DNA of 64,000 nt from Planctomycetaceae bacterium. Lineage in GTDB: Bacteria > Planctomycetota > Planctomycetia > Planctomycetales > Planctomycetaceae. The stretch lies in NCBI GenBank assembly GCA_024742875.1, contig JANSXP010000003.1, positions 1-64,000 of the forward strand, read 5' to 3'. This document shows positions 56,607-64,000 of this stretch, piece after piece; within the stretch, counting starts at the first letter, position 1; each line of letters starts with the position of its first letter. The notes below the pieces were generated by a model that was not told where the DNA came from, did not search any database, and saw only the letters and a list, made by a program, of their open reading frames with translations. The translations under genes and the position numbers were made by a program.

Positions 56607-56950
56607 AGTTTCTCCGGTGTTGAAAGCACAATTAGAAACGGGCAACAACAAACAGGACACACGTATGGAAGGCCGGCCGGCACATCAGCCATCAGTGTTC
56701 CTGACGGCACACGACGCCGGCGACCGACTTTCTATTTCAGAAAATTGCTCGCACCGTGGCCTTCACGTCCACCCGGATACGGCTGCCCGGACACAGCTGC
56801 CTTACTGATCAGGCGGCTTCCAGCATCGCGCATCAGGCAGCACCAGGCAGCACCAGGCAGCACCAGGCAGCACGATCAGAGCAGGTCATCCCGGAATTGG
56901 CAAATGAGTCGCGCCATGATACGGGCGTAAACAGAAGCGATCCTGGCTGA
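56607..56950. other. Intergenic region between sulfatase and aroA
   Basis: 344 bases with no supported gene. It contains a four-copy 10-bp tandem repeat (described separately). Two short plus-strand frames have no ribosome site or family motif. I saw no clear terminator for aroA. Confidence 0.5.
56834..56873. repeat. Four tandem copies of a 10-bp unit
   Basis: CAGGCAGCAC repeats four times in a row, exact, in the aroA-sulfatase gap. Such a short perfect array is prone to slippage and should vary in copy number between strains. No function is evident. Confidence 0.85.
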
Positions 56951-58234
56951 TTAACGGCCGCACAGTAACCGCAGGTCCTCAAAAAACCGGGGATAGGTTT
57001 TGGCCGTGCAGCCGGGATCCAAAATCCGAATGCCGGCCGCTTTGAGCCCCAGCAGGGCAAAACTCATGGCCATCCGATGATCGTCGTACGTATGTATTTC
57101 GGCCGGCTGAGGGGTTCCCGGGTGAATCGTCAGGCCGTCATCAAACTCGTCGGCCGCAATTCCTGCGCGACGCAGCTCCGTCACCACGGCAGACACGCGA
57201 TCTGTTTCCTTGTGACGCATGTGCTCCACACTGCGGATGCGGGTCGGACCGTCAGCAAACACGGCCACCGTGGACAGGGTCTGGGCCGTATCACTGATGG
57301 CGTTCATATCAATGTCGATGCCTCGGAGCGGTCGACCGGTCACCGTGACGCTGTCGGCGTGCCACTGCACTTCACACCCCATCTGCTCCAGGGCAGTGGC
57401 AAACTCCACGTCGCCCTGCAGCGCGCCTTTGGTGAGGCCCTCAATGGTGACGGAGCCTCCCGTGACGGCCGCCACCCCCATGAAGTAGCTCGCCGCCGAA
57501 GCGTCGGGTTCCACGTCGTAGGTGCGCGGAACATAAGGCTGCGACGGCAGACAAAAGGTGGCTGCGTCCGGACGCTCCACCGACACGCCGAAGTCGGCCA
57601 TCATTCGCAGTGTCATGTCCACATACGGCACAGAGACCAGTTCCCCATCCACCGTGAGTGTCACGGGACTGGTGGCACAGGGGGCAGACATCAAAAGAGC
57701 GCTGAGAAACTGGCTGGAAATGTTGCCGCGAATACCGGCCTGCCCGCCGGCCAGTGGCTGCCCCGGTTCGACGACAACGGGCGGGCAGCCAGTCGCGGGA
57801 TCTTCGCACGCCACCGTCGCGCCCAGGGTCGCCAGGCAGTCGGTCAGATCAGCGATCGGCCGCTGCCGCATGCGCGCAATGCCATCCAGCCGGTAGCGGC
57901 CGGTTCCCAGACTGCACAGTGCCGTGAGAAACCGAATGCTGGTGCCACTGTTTTCCAGCCACAGTTCGGCGTCGGACGCTGGAACCTGTCCGCCGCAGCC
58001 GTCGACTTCACACACTCCCGTGTGGGTGTCATGAGCAACGCCGATTCCCAGCCGATTGAGACTCTCGATCATCACCCGTGTGTCCGTGCTTTCCAGCACG
58101 CCGGTCAGCTTTGAGTGGCCGTCCGCCAGCGCCGCCAGAATCAACGCGCGGTTCGTAATGCTCTTGGATCCGGGGGGACGCACACGTCCGCTGACAGGAC
58201 CGGGAACGGGCGTGATCTCTTGATACTCAGACAT
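56951..58234 (-). CDS. aroA: 3-phosphoshikimate 1-carboxyvinyltransferase (EPSP synthase)
   Basis: A 427-aa protein with the full class I EPSP synthase plan. [20 protein letters not shown] carries the shikimate-binding Lys and Arg; [14 protein letters not shown] is the phosphate and glyphosate-site loop, with Gly-Thr followed by Ser-Ile-Arg where class I enzymes have TAMR; later blocks are [38 protein letters not shown] and [12 protein letters not shown]. The enzyme joins PEP to shikimate-3-phosphate, the sixth step of the chorismate pathway, in the cytoplasm. No other aro gene is adjacent. No ribosome site is evident at ATG 58234. Confidence 0.96.
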   Translation of the reverse strand: MSEYQEITPVPGPVSGRVRPPGSKSITNRALILAALADGHSKLTGVLESTDTRVMIESLNRLGIGVAHDTHTGVCEVDGCGGQVPASDAELWLENSGTSIRFLTALCSLGTGRYRLDGIARMRQRPIADLTDCLATLGATVACEDPATGCPPVVVEPGQPLAGGQAGIRGNISSQFLSALLMSAPCATSPVTLTVDGELVSVPYVDMTLRMMADFGVSVERPDAATFCLPSQPYVPRTYDVEPDASAASYFMGVAAVTGGSVTIEGLTKGALQGDVEFATALEQMGCEVQWHADSVTVTGRPLRGIDIDMNAISDTAQTLSTVAVFADGPTRIRSVEHMRHKETDRVSAVVTELRRAGIAADEFDDGLTIHPGTPQPAEIHTYDDHRMAMSFALLGLKAAGIRILDPGCTAKTYPRFFEDLRLLCGR

Positions 58235-58525
58235 AAGCGTTGGCAGGGCAGCGGGTTACGTAATGACCCATGCAAGGTAAATGGGGACCGGACGTGGCGA
58301 ACAGACAACGGCCCACTTTTGGGGAAAACGGCGGAATTCCCGCAAAGTGCAATCCTGTGAAAAGAGTGTGTTTCTCTGGGTCGGCACCATTGATAACTTT
58401 TGCGGACGGCCCAGACTGGGTCCACTGCGGGCTTTAGAGAAGCCTCAATTTCTCCTCAATCCTGCCCCGTGAGGGTCACGCTTGAGGGAATCGTTCTGTT
58501 AAACAACAAGTGGGAGGGGGTCCCA

Positions 58526-59623
58526 ATGAAAAAAGCATCGCTTGTCTGCCTTGCAGCATCGCTGCTGCTCGCGCTGTCTGCCGCTCAGACGGACGCGGGA
58601 TTGTTTCGCCTGCTGCACGGATCACACGGCAGCTATGGCTCATCCGGCAGCTATGGCTCATCCGGCAGTTCCGGTTCATCGGGCAGCTACAGTTCCTATG
58701 GAAGCTCGCACTCGTCCGGCTCCGCCGCCAGCAGCGGATCGTATGGCAGCGGTTCTTACACGTCGATCGGCGTCTATGGCCCGGCCGCCCGCTCATCCAA
58801 TGGATCCTCCTACGGCTCGTACGGCAGCACGCGTTCTGCGGGCAGTTACGGCAGCGACGGGGCGCGGCGCAGCAGTTCTACAGGAAGCTATGGCAGCTAC
58901 GGTTCCACGGGCGCGTCGTCGGGCAGCCGAGTGAGCTACAGCTACGGATCCTCCCACACGGCTTCCAGCGGATCGTCTTACGGCACCGCGTACAGCGCTT
59001 CCAGCGGCACCTACAGCAGCCACGGATCCTCGGGCAGTTCAGGGGGCCTGACACGTCGTGAACAGCGCATCCTGAATCGCGCGGCACGACGGACGGCCTC
59101 CCATGGCTCCAGCGGTTCGCTGGGAACAACGGGATCAACAGGCAGTGCTTCCAGTGGTGGTGCCTCCACGGGTTCCACCGGGTCAACGGCCTCCTATGGC
59201 TCCGTCCTGAGTTCCTCTTACGGCAGCGGCTATCAGGCATCAAGCGTGTCCTACGGCAGCGCGGGATATCGTACGTCGGCTGTGACAGCACCGCGCACCG
59301 AAATGCGTGGCCCTGGTCTGGCCCGACTGGAACCTGTAGTCGCACCGCCGGCCCCTGCCGCACAGGCGTATGCCTATGTTGTGGTGCAGTTGCCGGAAGA
59401 TGCCGTGCTGTATCTGGGCGGCAATCGCACCCACGAGACCGGTGGCGTTCGCAAGTTCAAAATCCCGGTCACTGACGCCAGCGTGCAGTACGCGTACGAC
59501 ATCAAGGCCGAACTGGTCCGCGGTGGTCAGACGTATGTCGCGGCGACAACGGAGCAACTGAGAGCCGGAGAAACCGTCAGCGTGAAAGTCAACGATGTGG
59601 CGGTCGCCGTCGCCAATCGATAA
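58526..59623 (+). CDS. Secreted Gly/Ser-rich protein with TIGR03000 domain (1)
   Basis: A 365-aa protein. Signal peptide (KKASLVCLAASLLLALSAAQ), then about 230 residues of low-complexity GSYGS, SSGS and STGS repeats, then a compact C-terminal domain (about 290-362): AYVVVQLPEDAVLYLGGNRT, FKIPVTDASVQYAYDIKAEL and AGETVSVKV, matching the planctomycete TIGR03000 domain. The repeats are encoded with varied codons, so the DNA is less repetitive than the protein. Probably a surface or envelope component; function unknown. ATG 58526 has a strong GGGAGGGGG site. Followed by a hairpin terminator and a paralogous gene. Confidence 0.88.
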   Translation: MKKASLVCLAASLLLALSAAQTDAGLFRLLHGSHGSYGSSGSYGSSGSSGSSGSYSSYGSSHSSGSAASSGSYGSGSYTSIGVYGPAARSSNGSSYGSYGSTRSAGSYGSDGARRSSSTGSYGSYGSTGASSGSRVSYSYGSSHTASSGSSYGTAYSASSGTYSSHGSSGSSGGLTRREQRILNRAARRTASHGSSGSLGTTGSTGSASSGGASTGSTGSTASYGSVLSSSYGSGYQASSVSYGSAGYRTSAVTAPRTEMRGPGLARLEPVVAPPAPAAQAYAYVVVQLPEDAVLYLGGNRTHETGGVRKFKIPVTDASVQYAYDIKAELVRGGQTYVAATTEQLRAGETVSVKVNDVAVAVANR

Positions 59624-59646
59624 CCGCCTGATGATTCTCTGTGTGA

Positions 59647-59667
59647 CACAGGCGGCTGACGCCTGTG
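59647..59667. other. 8-bp stem-loop after the first Gly/Ser gene
   Basis: CACAGGCG and CGCCTGTG flank a 5-base loop, 24 bases after the stop. It precedes a proper terminator and may stabilise the mRNA 3' end. Confidence 0.5.
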
Positions 59668-59683
59668 CCATTCGACCAGCTGA

Positions 59684-59708
59684 GGGGGCCTGAACGGGCC
59701 CCCTTTTT
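59684..59708 (+). terminator. Intrinsic terminator after the first Gly/Ser gene
   Basis: GGGGGCC (59684-59690) pairs with GGCCCCC (59697-59703) around a 6-base loop, followed directly by TTTTT. Textbook form. Confidence 0.88.
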
Positions 59709-60088
59709 CATGCGCCCAACTGGCTTATTGCCCAACTCAGACGCACATCGAGGTCTTCCCCTGTGAGCCACTCCCGATGTGACCTCGTCACCGCGGCGGG
59801 CTCAGCCACACGGCGACCGCCGGCCAGCATGACCGTCCCGCATCATCGGCCCAGCCTGGGGACTGCCCAACCTCAAGGCTGGGTGGGTGCCTGGCTGCCG
59901 AACGGACGTCCGGGGCATCCCCAGCGGTCACCTGTACGGATGTCGCCACCTCGACCACCCTGCGAGAATTTCGCAGATTACTCATTGTCCGCAACTTGAC
60001 CAGATCGGGATCGTCCAACTATCGTCCGTTCTGCCAGAACCTCAGCGGCATTTTGCGCAATGGCATCGGTCAACTACGGAGAATTGTT
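59709..60088. other. Intergenic region before the second Gly/Ser gene
   Basis: 380 bases without a gene. It carries a TGCGA-GAATT-TCGCA inverted repeat at 59961-59975, just upstream of the candidate promoter, which could be an operator. Confidence 0.45.
59996..60025 (+). promoter_or_regulatory. Candidate sigma-70-type promoter for the second Gly/Ser gene
   Basis: TTGACC (59996-60001) and TATCGT (60020-60025) are separated by 18 bases and lie about 64 bases before the start codon. Spacing and boxes fit a housekeeping promoter; nothing else supports it. Confidence 0.45.
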
Positions 60089-60874
60089 ATGAAAAAAGCT
60101 CTTCAGACAGGAGCAGTTCTTGCCCTCGCAATCGCCATTTGTGCGACGGCGGAGGCTGGTCGTCGCAGCCACGGTTCCAGCGGCTCCTACGGCTCTTCGG
60201 GATCCAGCGGCGGCTCCTCAGGCGGAAAGCCTGGATCAGGCATTGGAAACGGAAGCTACGGCTCCAGCGGCGGAAGTGCTTCCAGTGGTGGCAGCGCATC
60301 CAGTGGAAAGAAACGCAAACGCAGCGCATCCAGTGGCAGCTATGGATCAACGGGTAGCGCATCAAGTGGTGGCAGCGCCTCCAGCGGTAGCTACAAATCC
60401 ACGGGCAGCGCTTCCAGCGGCGGAGATGCTTCCAGCGGTGGCTCTTCCGGCAAACGCACGCGTCGCGCTCGTCGCTCGCGCGGCTCCAGCGGCAGCTATG
60501 GATCAACGGGCAGCACAGGTTCAACCGGCTCAACGGGCAGCACGGGCAGCTCATATGGCTCACACGGCGTAGCCCACTCACAGCCCGCACAGGCGGCCGC
60601 TCCTGCGTATGCCGGACACGCCTATCTGGTTCTTAACGTGCCCAAAGATGCCAGCGTCATGCTGGACGGGCGATCGGTGGCTGGCAACGGCACCACCCGC
60701 AAATACCGCATCCCGGTGGGATCCACGGAGAAACTGTACACCTACCCGGTAACAGTCATTTACAAAGAGGCCGGTCGCGTGCGTACCGCCAGCTACAACA
60801 AGACGATTGCCGCAGGTCGCATGACGGTTGTCAACACGCAGCCAGCCGCGCCAACCCAACTCGCAGCTCGCTAA
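60089..60874 (+). CDS. Secreted Gly/Ser-rich protein with TIGR03000 domain (2)
   Basis: A 261-aa protein. Signal peptide (KKALQTGAVLALAIAICATA), about 155 residues of GSSGSYGS, SASSGG and STGS repeats interrupted by two basic patches (KKRKRSASS and KRTRRARRSRG), then a C-terminal TIGR03000-type domain (about 180-255): AYLVLNVPKDASVMLDGRSV, YRIPVGSTEKLYTYPVTVIY and MTVVNT. Smaller relative of the preceding gene with the same plan. ATG 60089 has GGAG upstream. The two proteins probably share a role at the cell surface. Confidence 0.87.
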   Translation: MKKALQTGAVLALAIAICATAEAGRRSHGSSGSYGSSGSSGGSSGGKPGSGIGNGSYGSSGGSASSGGSASSGKKRKRSASSGSYGSTGSASSGGSASSGSYKSTGSASSGGDASSGGSSGKRTRRARRSRGSSGSYGSTGSTGSTGSTGSTGSSYGSHGVAHSQPAQAAAPAYAGHAYLVLNVPKDASVMLDGRSVAGNGTTRKYRIPVGSTEKLYTYPVTVIYKEAGRVRTASYNKTIAAGRMTVVNTQPAAPTQLAAR

Positions 60875-60940
60875 GCGGGCGGAAGTCGGTGCAACAACGC
60901 GAAATTGGTTGCGTTGCTGTCAGGCAGGTCGAAAAATGGA

Positions 60941-60975
60941 CGGTCGGGATGCATGGCATCCCGACCGTTTTTTTT
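60941..60975 (+). terminator. Strong intrinsic terminator after the second Gly/Ser gene
   Basis: CGGTCGGGATGC and GCATCCCGACCG form a perfect 12-bp stem around a 3-base loop, followed by eight T residues. The next gene starts only 39 bases later. Confidence 0.95.
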
Positions 60976-61014
60976 GTTGTCTTCCCGCCTCGCAGCCCCG
61001 TCTGAGCGGCCCCT

Positions 61015-61731
61015 ATGCCGACCTTCCGCAGCCGTCTGAAATCCCTCGGGTTTGTCGCGCTGAATGCGTGGCTCGTGTTTCACGTTTTTGCCATCTTCAT
61101 CGCGCCCGCCGGTATGCCGCCCGCTTCACCGCTGCTGGTCGACGCTTCGCGTCTGGCACGTCCATACAACGACGCCCTGTTTCTGTATCACGGCTATCAT
61201 TATTTTGCACCGGACCCGGGAGCCAGCACACTGGTTTCCTGGCGCGTCGATCGGCCGGGCGCCCTGCCGGTGCGGGGCCGGTTTCCTGATCGCGCGATCT
61301 GGCCCCGCCTGCGATACCATCGCTACTTCATGCTGGCCGACAATCTGGGCGGATTTCCAGACCAGATGCAGGCCAACGTCTTTACGGCGTATGCGCGGTA
61401 CTTCGCCGCGCTCCACGGCAGCTCCACGATCAGCCTCGATCTGCTGCGGCATCACCCTTCGTCCATCATTCGCATGCAGGCCGGCGGGCAGCTGTCGGAC
61501 GAAGAGACGTTTGAGACCGAGCCACTGGGCGAATGGGATTTCACACCGCCCCAGGACGCGCCGGCAGCATTCGATGGACTGCTGGCCCCGCCAGCTGATG
61601 AAACATCAGCCGATGAACCGTCGGCCGGTCAACCATCGGCCGGTCAACCCGCCACAGCGTGGCGGTCTGCAGAATCCCCGTCTGAGCACAGCAGTCCGGT
61701 CGCCCTCCAACCTGTGGCGGTCGAGCAATGA
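61015..61731 (+). CDS. Membrane-anchored hypothetical protein, HTTM partner
   Basis: A 238-aa protein. One N-terminal hydrophobic helix (GFVALNAWLVFHVFAIFIAP, about 12-31), then a conserved soluble part with PYNDALFLYHGYHYFAPDPG, ASTLVSWRVDRPG, PDRAIWPRLRYHRYFMLADN and NVFTAYARYFAALHG. The C-terminal 60 residues are acidic and Pro-rich, with a short repeat (SAGQPSAGQPA). Proteins with this YHYFAPDPG block commonly precede HTTM genes in planctomycetes, as here with a four-base ATGA overlap. No enzymatic motif. The start lies just after a strong terminator, so a promoter must sit very close or termination must leak. Confidence 0.8.
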   Translation: MPTFRSRLKSLGFVALNAWLVFHVFAIFIAPAGMPPASPLLVDASRLARPYNDALFLYHGYHYFAPDPGASTLVSWRVDRPGALPVRGRFPDRAIWPRLRYHRYFMLADNLGGFPDQMQANVFTAYARYFAALHGSSTISLDLLRHHPSSIIRMQAGGQLSDEETFETEPLGEWDFTPPQDAPAAFDGLLAPPADETSADEPSAGQPSAGQPATAWRSAESPSEHSSPVALQPVAVEQ

Positions 61732-63329
61732 CACAGGACACCCCTGCCGGCATCAATTCCGCCTCTCGTCTGCGCACGGCGTACCAGGCCTGGCACAACT
61801 TTTGGTTTCGTCCGGCCGACACCCTCACACTGGGCATCATGCGACTGCTGACCGGCGGTATGCTGGTCTACAACCTGCTGGTGTGGAGTCTGGACCTGCA
61901 GGCGTTTTTCGGCAGCAACGGTCTGCAGCCTGCCGAGGTCATCAAAAAGTTTCACGGGACCGGCCGCGGTTACAGCTTTCTGTTCTATGTGACTGATGAG
62001 TGGCTGGCGACCGTGCACTGGACGTGCGTAGCCATTGCCGTCATGTTCTGCCTGGGAATCGGCACGCGGGTGACAGCCATCCTCGCGTGGGCCATTACGA
62101 TTTCGTACTCACAGCGCGTCCCGGTGGCCAACTTCGGTCTGGATCAGATTCTCGGTCTGCTGTGCATGTATCTGGCGATTGGTCCCTCGGGAGACTCCCT
62201 GTCGGTTGATGCGTGGCTGCGTCATCGCCGCGTGCCTCTGCTGCCGCGGCCCCCAAAAGCGTCCGCGCAGATGACGCTGCGGTTGATTCAGATCCACGTA
62301 TGCGTGATCTACTTCTGGGCGGGCTTTGCCAAACTCAAAGGCGATTCGTGGTGGACGGGCGAAGCAATGTGGCAGGTGCTCGCCAATCAGGAATATCAGA
62401 CAATGGATCTGACGTGGATGGCGTCGGTCCCGTGGCTCCCTTACCTGATCGCGCATATTACCGTCGCGTGGGAAGTGTTCTTCTGCGTTCTGATATGGGT
62501 GCCCGCACTGCGTCCGCTGATGCTGCTGATGGGCACACTCATGCATGTGGGCATCGGCGCCTTCATGGGCATGTGGACGTTCGGGCTGATCATGACGTTC
62601 GCGTATTTCTCTTTCAGTGCCCCCGAAAAATGGCGCCGCTGGATGCATCGCTCGCCCGGCCGGGCCACCGCTTTGGAAAACTCGTTACGTGACGTGACGA
62701 CATTAACTCCTGCGTCTGCAGCCGGCACCTCAGCGACAGCCGCGTCTGCCGCTGTTATGTCAGCGGCACCAGCCTCCCACCCTGTCACGCCTCAGCCTGT
62801 GTCACCTGATCGTGCGTGCGAAGTGGTTGCCCCGCTGCCAACGCCAGCACGGGCGTCCGTACTGATCGTGTCTGTTGACGCCGAAGAACGGCATTCGCTG
62901 CGGCGTTATCTGCGCGACCATGACATCCCCTGTCGGGCCACCATGAGCGCGGAACTTGCTCTGACGCTGATCCTGCAGGAGCGACCTGCCATCATTCTGC
63001 TGTCGGGCACGCGATTAACGGGAACGCAGATCCAGCAGATGGTCGGCGATCTGCTGGATGGCACAGACTCGCCGATCATAGCCATGACGACCGAGCGACA
63101 GCAGAGTCGCCTGACAGCCATGAAAGCTAACGTCACATTCCTGAAATATCCCGTGTCTTTACGAGAGATCCGACAGGCACTGACCGACGCCGTGTTTGGC
63201 GCTGTGGTCGCAGCGCCAAACACTGAGTATTCGCAAACGACCGCAACGAAATCCCTCGCTGTCGAATCCCTGCCAGCGGCGACCTCCGCCTCCAACGATT
63301 CTGACCACCCCACACGAACCGAATCATGA
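61728..63329 (+). CDS. HTTM membrane protein fused to a degenerate receiver domain
   Basis: A 533-aa protein. Residues about 20-300 form the HTTM (vitamin-K carboxylase-like) membrane domain with several helices: LTLGIMRLLTGGMLVYNLLV, AIAVMFCLGIGTRVTAILAW, ILGLLCMYLAIGPSGDSLSV, and GFAKLKGDSWWTGEAMWQVL. A Ala/Pro/Thr-rich linker (about 320-370) follows. Residues about 380-490 have response-regulator topology (VLIVSVDAEERHSLRRYL, IILLSGTRL, PIIAMTT, FLKYPVS), but the phosphate-accepting Asp is Ser, and one of the acidic pair is missing. Whether it carboxylates anything is unknown. ATGA overlaps at both ends couple it to its neighbours. Confidence 0.85.
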   Translation: MTQDTPAGINSASRLRTAYQAWHNFWFRPADTLTLGIMRLLTGGMLVYNLLVWSLDLQAFFGSNGLQPAEVIKKFHGTGRGYSFLFYVTDEWLATVHWTCVAIAVMFCLGIGTRVTAILAWAITISYSQRVPVANFGLDQILGLLCMYLAIGPSGDSLSVDAWLRHRRVPLLPRPPKASAQMTLRLIQIHVCVIYFWAGFAKLKGDSWWTGEAMWQVLANQEYQTMDLTWMASVPWLPYLIAHITVAWEVFFCVLIWVPALRPLMLLMGTLMHVGIGAFMGMWTFGLIMTFAYFSFSAPEKWRRWMHRSPGRATALENSLRDVTTLTPASAAGTSATAASAAVMSAAPASHPVTPQPVSPDRACEVVAPLPTPARASVLIVSVDAEERHSLRRYLRDHDIPCRATMSAELALTLILQERPAIILLSGTRLTGTQIQQMVGDLLDGTDSPIIAMTTERQQSRLTAMKANVTFLKYPVSLREIRQALTDAVFGAVVAAPNTEYSQTTATKSLAVESLPAATSASNDSDHPTRTES

Positions 63330-64000
63330 ACTGCACGCACGCCATTTTTCGACTCGCTCCACTGCTGCTGATCGCCTGCGTGATCGGCTGCTCGGCCAGC
63401 ACGGACTCGCCGCAGGTCACGCTCGAAAAGGCGCACATTCAAAAAGAGCGTGGCAACTTTGAAGAGGCCATCCCGCTGTACGATGCCGCCATCACACTGC
63501 TGCCCGAAAGCACGGATGCGTACTACAGCCGGGGCGACTGCTATCGACAGCTGGGTCTGTTCGATCAGGCGGTAGCAGACTTTGACGACTGTCTGCAGCT
63601 CGATCCACAGTCACACGGAGCCCGCAACGACAAGGGGATTTGCCTTGCCGAGTCAGGGCAGTTTGCCGCGGCCGTCGGCGTGTTCACCGAAGTGATCCGT
63701 CAGGATCCGGCCGACGCTCAGGCGTATCGCAACCGCGCGCTGAGTCTTTATCATCAGCAGCAGTTTGAAGCCGCGATCGCGGACTACGATCAGTCACTTC
63801 AGCGAAACGCTGATGATCCGGAAACGTGGTTTCAGAAGGGCAACGCCGTGCGGGCACTCAGCCGCCTGCCGGAAGCGGTCGAGTGCTACACAGAAGCCAT
63901 CAACCGTGCCCCAAACTTCGCTTACGCCTGGATGAACCGCGGGGTGGCCCGCTACCAGCTGGGCGAACGTAAAGAAGGTTTGGCAGAACTGGCCCATGCC
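63326..64000 (+). CDS. TPR-repeat lipoprotein, partial (runs off right edge)
   Basis: At least 225 aa; the C-terminus lies outside the window. ATG 63326 overlaps the HTTM stop (ATGA). A lipoprotein signal (LAPLLLIACVIGC, lipidated Cys at residue 22) leads into tandem tetratricopeptide repeats of 34 residues: HIQKERGNFEEAIPLYDAAI, YYSRGDCYRQLGLFDQAVAD, NDKGICLAESGQFAAAVGVF, YRNRALSLYHQQQFEAAIAD, and FQKGNAVRALSRLPEAVECY, then AWMNRGVARYQLGERKEGLA. TPRs are protein-binding scaffolds. Probably anchored in the envelope near its coupled membrane partners. Confidence 0.92.
   Translation, partial: MNCTHAIFRLAPLLLIACVIGCSASTDSPQVTLEKAHIQKERGNFEEAIPLYDAAITLLPESTDAYYSRGDCYRQLGLFDQAVADFDDCLQLDPQSHGARNDKGICLAESGQFAAAVGVFTEVIRQDPADAQAYRNRALSLYHQQQFEAAIADYDQSLQRNADDPETWFQKGNAVRALSRLPEAVECYTEAINRAPNFAYAWMNRGVARYQLGERKEGLAELAHA

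Noticed and set aside
57077-58114. Plus-strand 345-aa frame
   Set aside because: Antisense to aroA.
59961-59975. TGCGA-GAATT-TCGCA repeat as a firm operator
   Set aside because: Only five-base arms and no second copy found nearby; kept as a note in the intergenic entry, not as a feature.
61064-61996. Plus-strand 310-aa frame overlapping two HTTM-operon genes
   Set aside because: Different frame from two genes with membrane and family features; Arg/Cys/Ser-rich composition is typical of a shadow.

Overview
The window looks like a chromosomal segment of a planctomycete (Planctomycetota, probably Planctomycetaceae or a close relative). The base composition is GC-rich. The signature families are planctomycete: DUF1501 and PSCyt1/DUF1549/DUF1553 proteins side by side, several secreted sulfatases, Gly/Ser-rich TIGR03000 proteins, zinc-ribbon membrane proteins, FG-GAP and PQQ propellers, and a Ser/Thr kinase with an anti-sigma-like zinc finger. 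The genus cannot be fixed from the sequence. I saw no rRNA, tRNA or CRISPR array.

Layout. 1-4.5 kb: the start of an IS3-type transposase at the left edge, a DUF2726/zinc-ribbon protein, an orphan ParA-like ATPase, a small zinc-ribbon protein, an unknown protein and a short-form endonuclease V. 4.5-14.6 kb, minus strand: a co-directional set of a Ser/Thr kinase, a zinc-ribbon membrane protein, an FG-GAP protein, a PQQ propeller, and a membrane-anchored propeller/trypsin-like protease. 14.9-32.5 kb, minus strand: a six-gene, 17.6-kb operon in the order DUF4132 protein, two giant tandem paralogues (1666 and 1627 aa), a MoxR-type AAA+ ATPase, a DUF5682-VWA fusion and a SWIM zinc-finger protein. 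It resembles the poorly understood E. coli yehI/yehL/yehM/yehP/yehQ region and is the best candidate here for an undescribed multi-protein system. 32.9-38.4 kb: a multi-pass membrane protein, a DUF6653 protein, a TetR regulator and an alpha/beta hydrolase sharing a palindromic operator, a PPOX-fold flavoprotein, a DUF309 protein and a small zinc-binding protein. 38.6-40.2 kb: a sulfatase. 40.6-50.4 kb, plus strand: a complete export system with an oversized TolC-like outer-membrane protein, three consecutive HlyD-type adaptors, a MacB-like permease and its ATPase. 50.4-58.2 kb, minus strand: DUF1501, PSCyt1/DUF1553, a second sulfatase and aroA. 58.5-60.9 kb: two secreted Gly/Ser-rich TIGR03000 proteins, each followed by a hairpin terminator. 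61-64 kb: a translationally coupled trio of an HTTM partner protein, an HTTM-pseudoreceiver fusion and a TPR lipoprotein that runs off the right edge.

How the genes work together. The 14.9-32.5 kb operon has the usual parts of a MoxR/VWA co-chaperone machine plus large probable scaffold or substrate proteins. The 40.6-50.4 kb operon should span both membranes as a tripartite ABC exporter. The TetR-hydrolase pair is probably a small self-contained inducible detoxification unit. The sulfatases with DUF1501/DUF1553 fit the polysaccharide-degrading lifestyle of planctomycetes. All functions are inferred from recognisable motifs and gene order; no database search was run.
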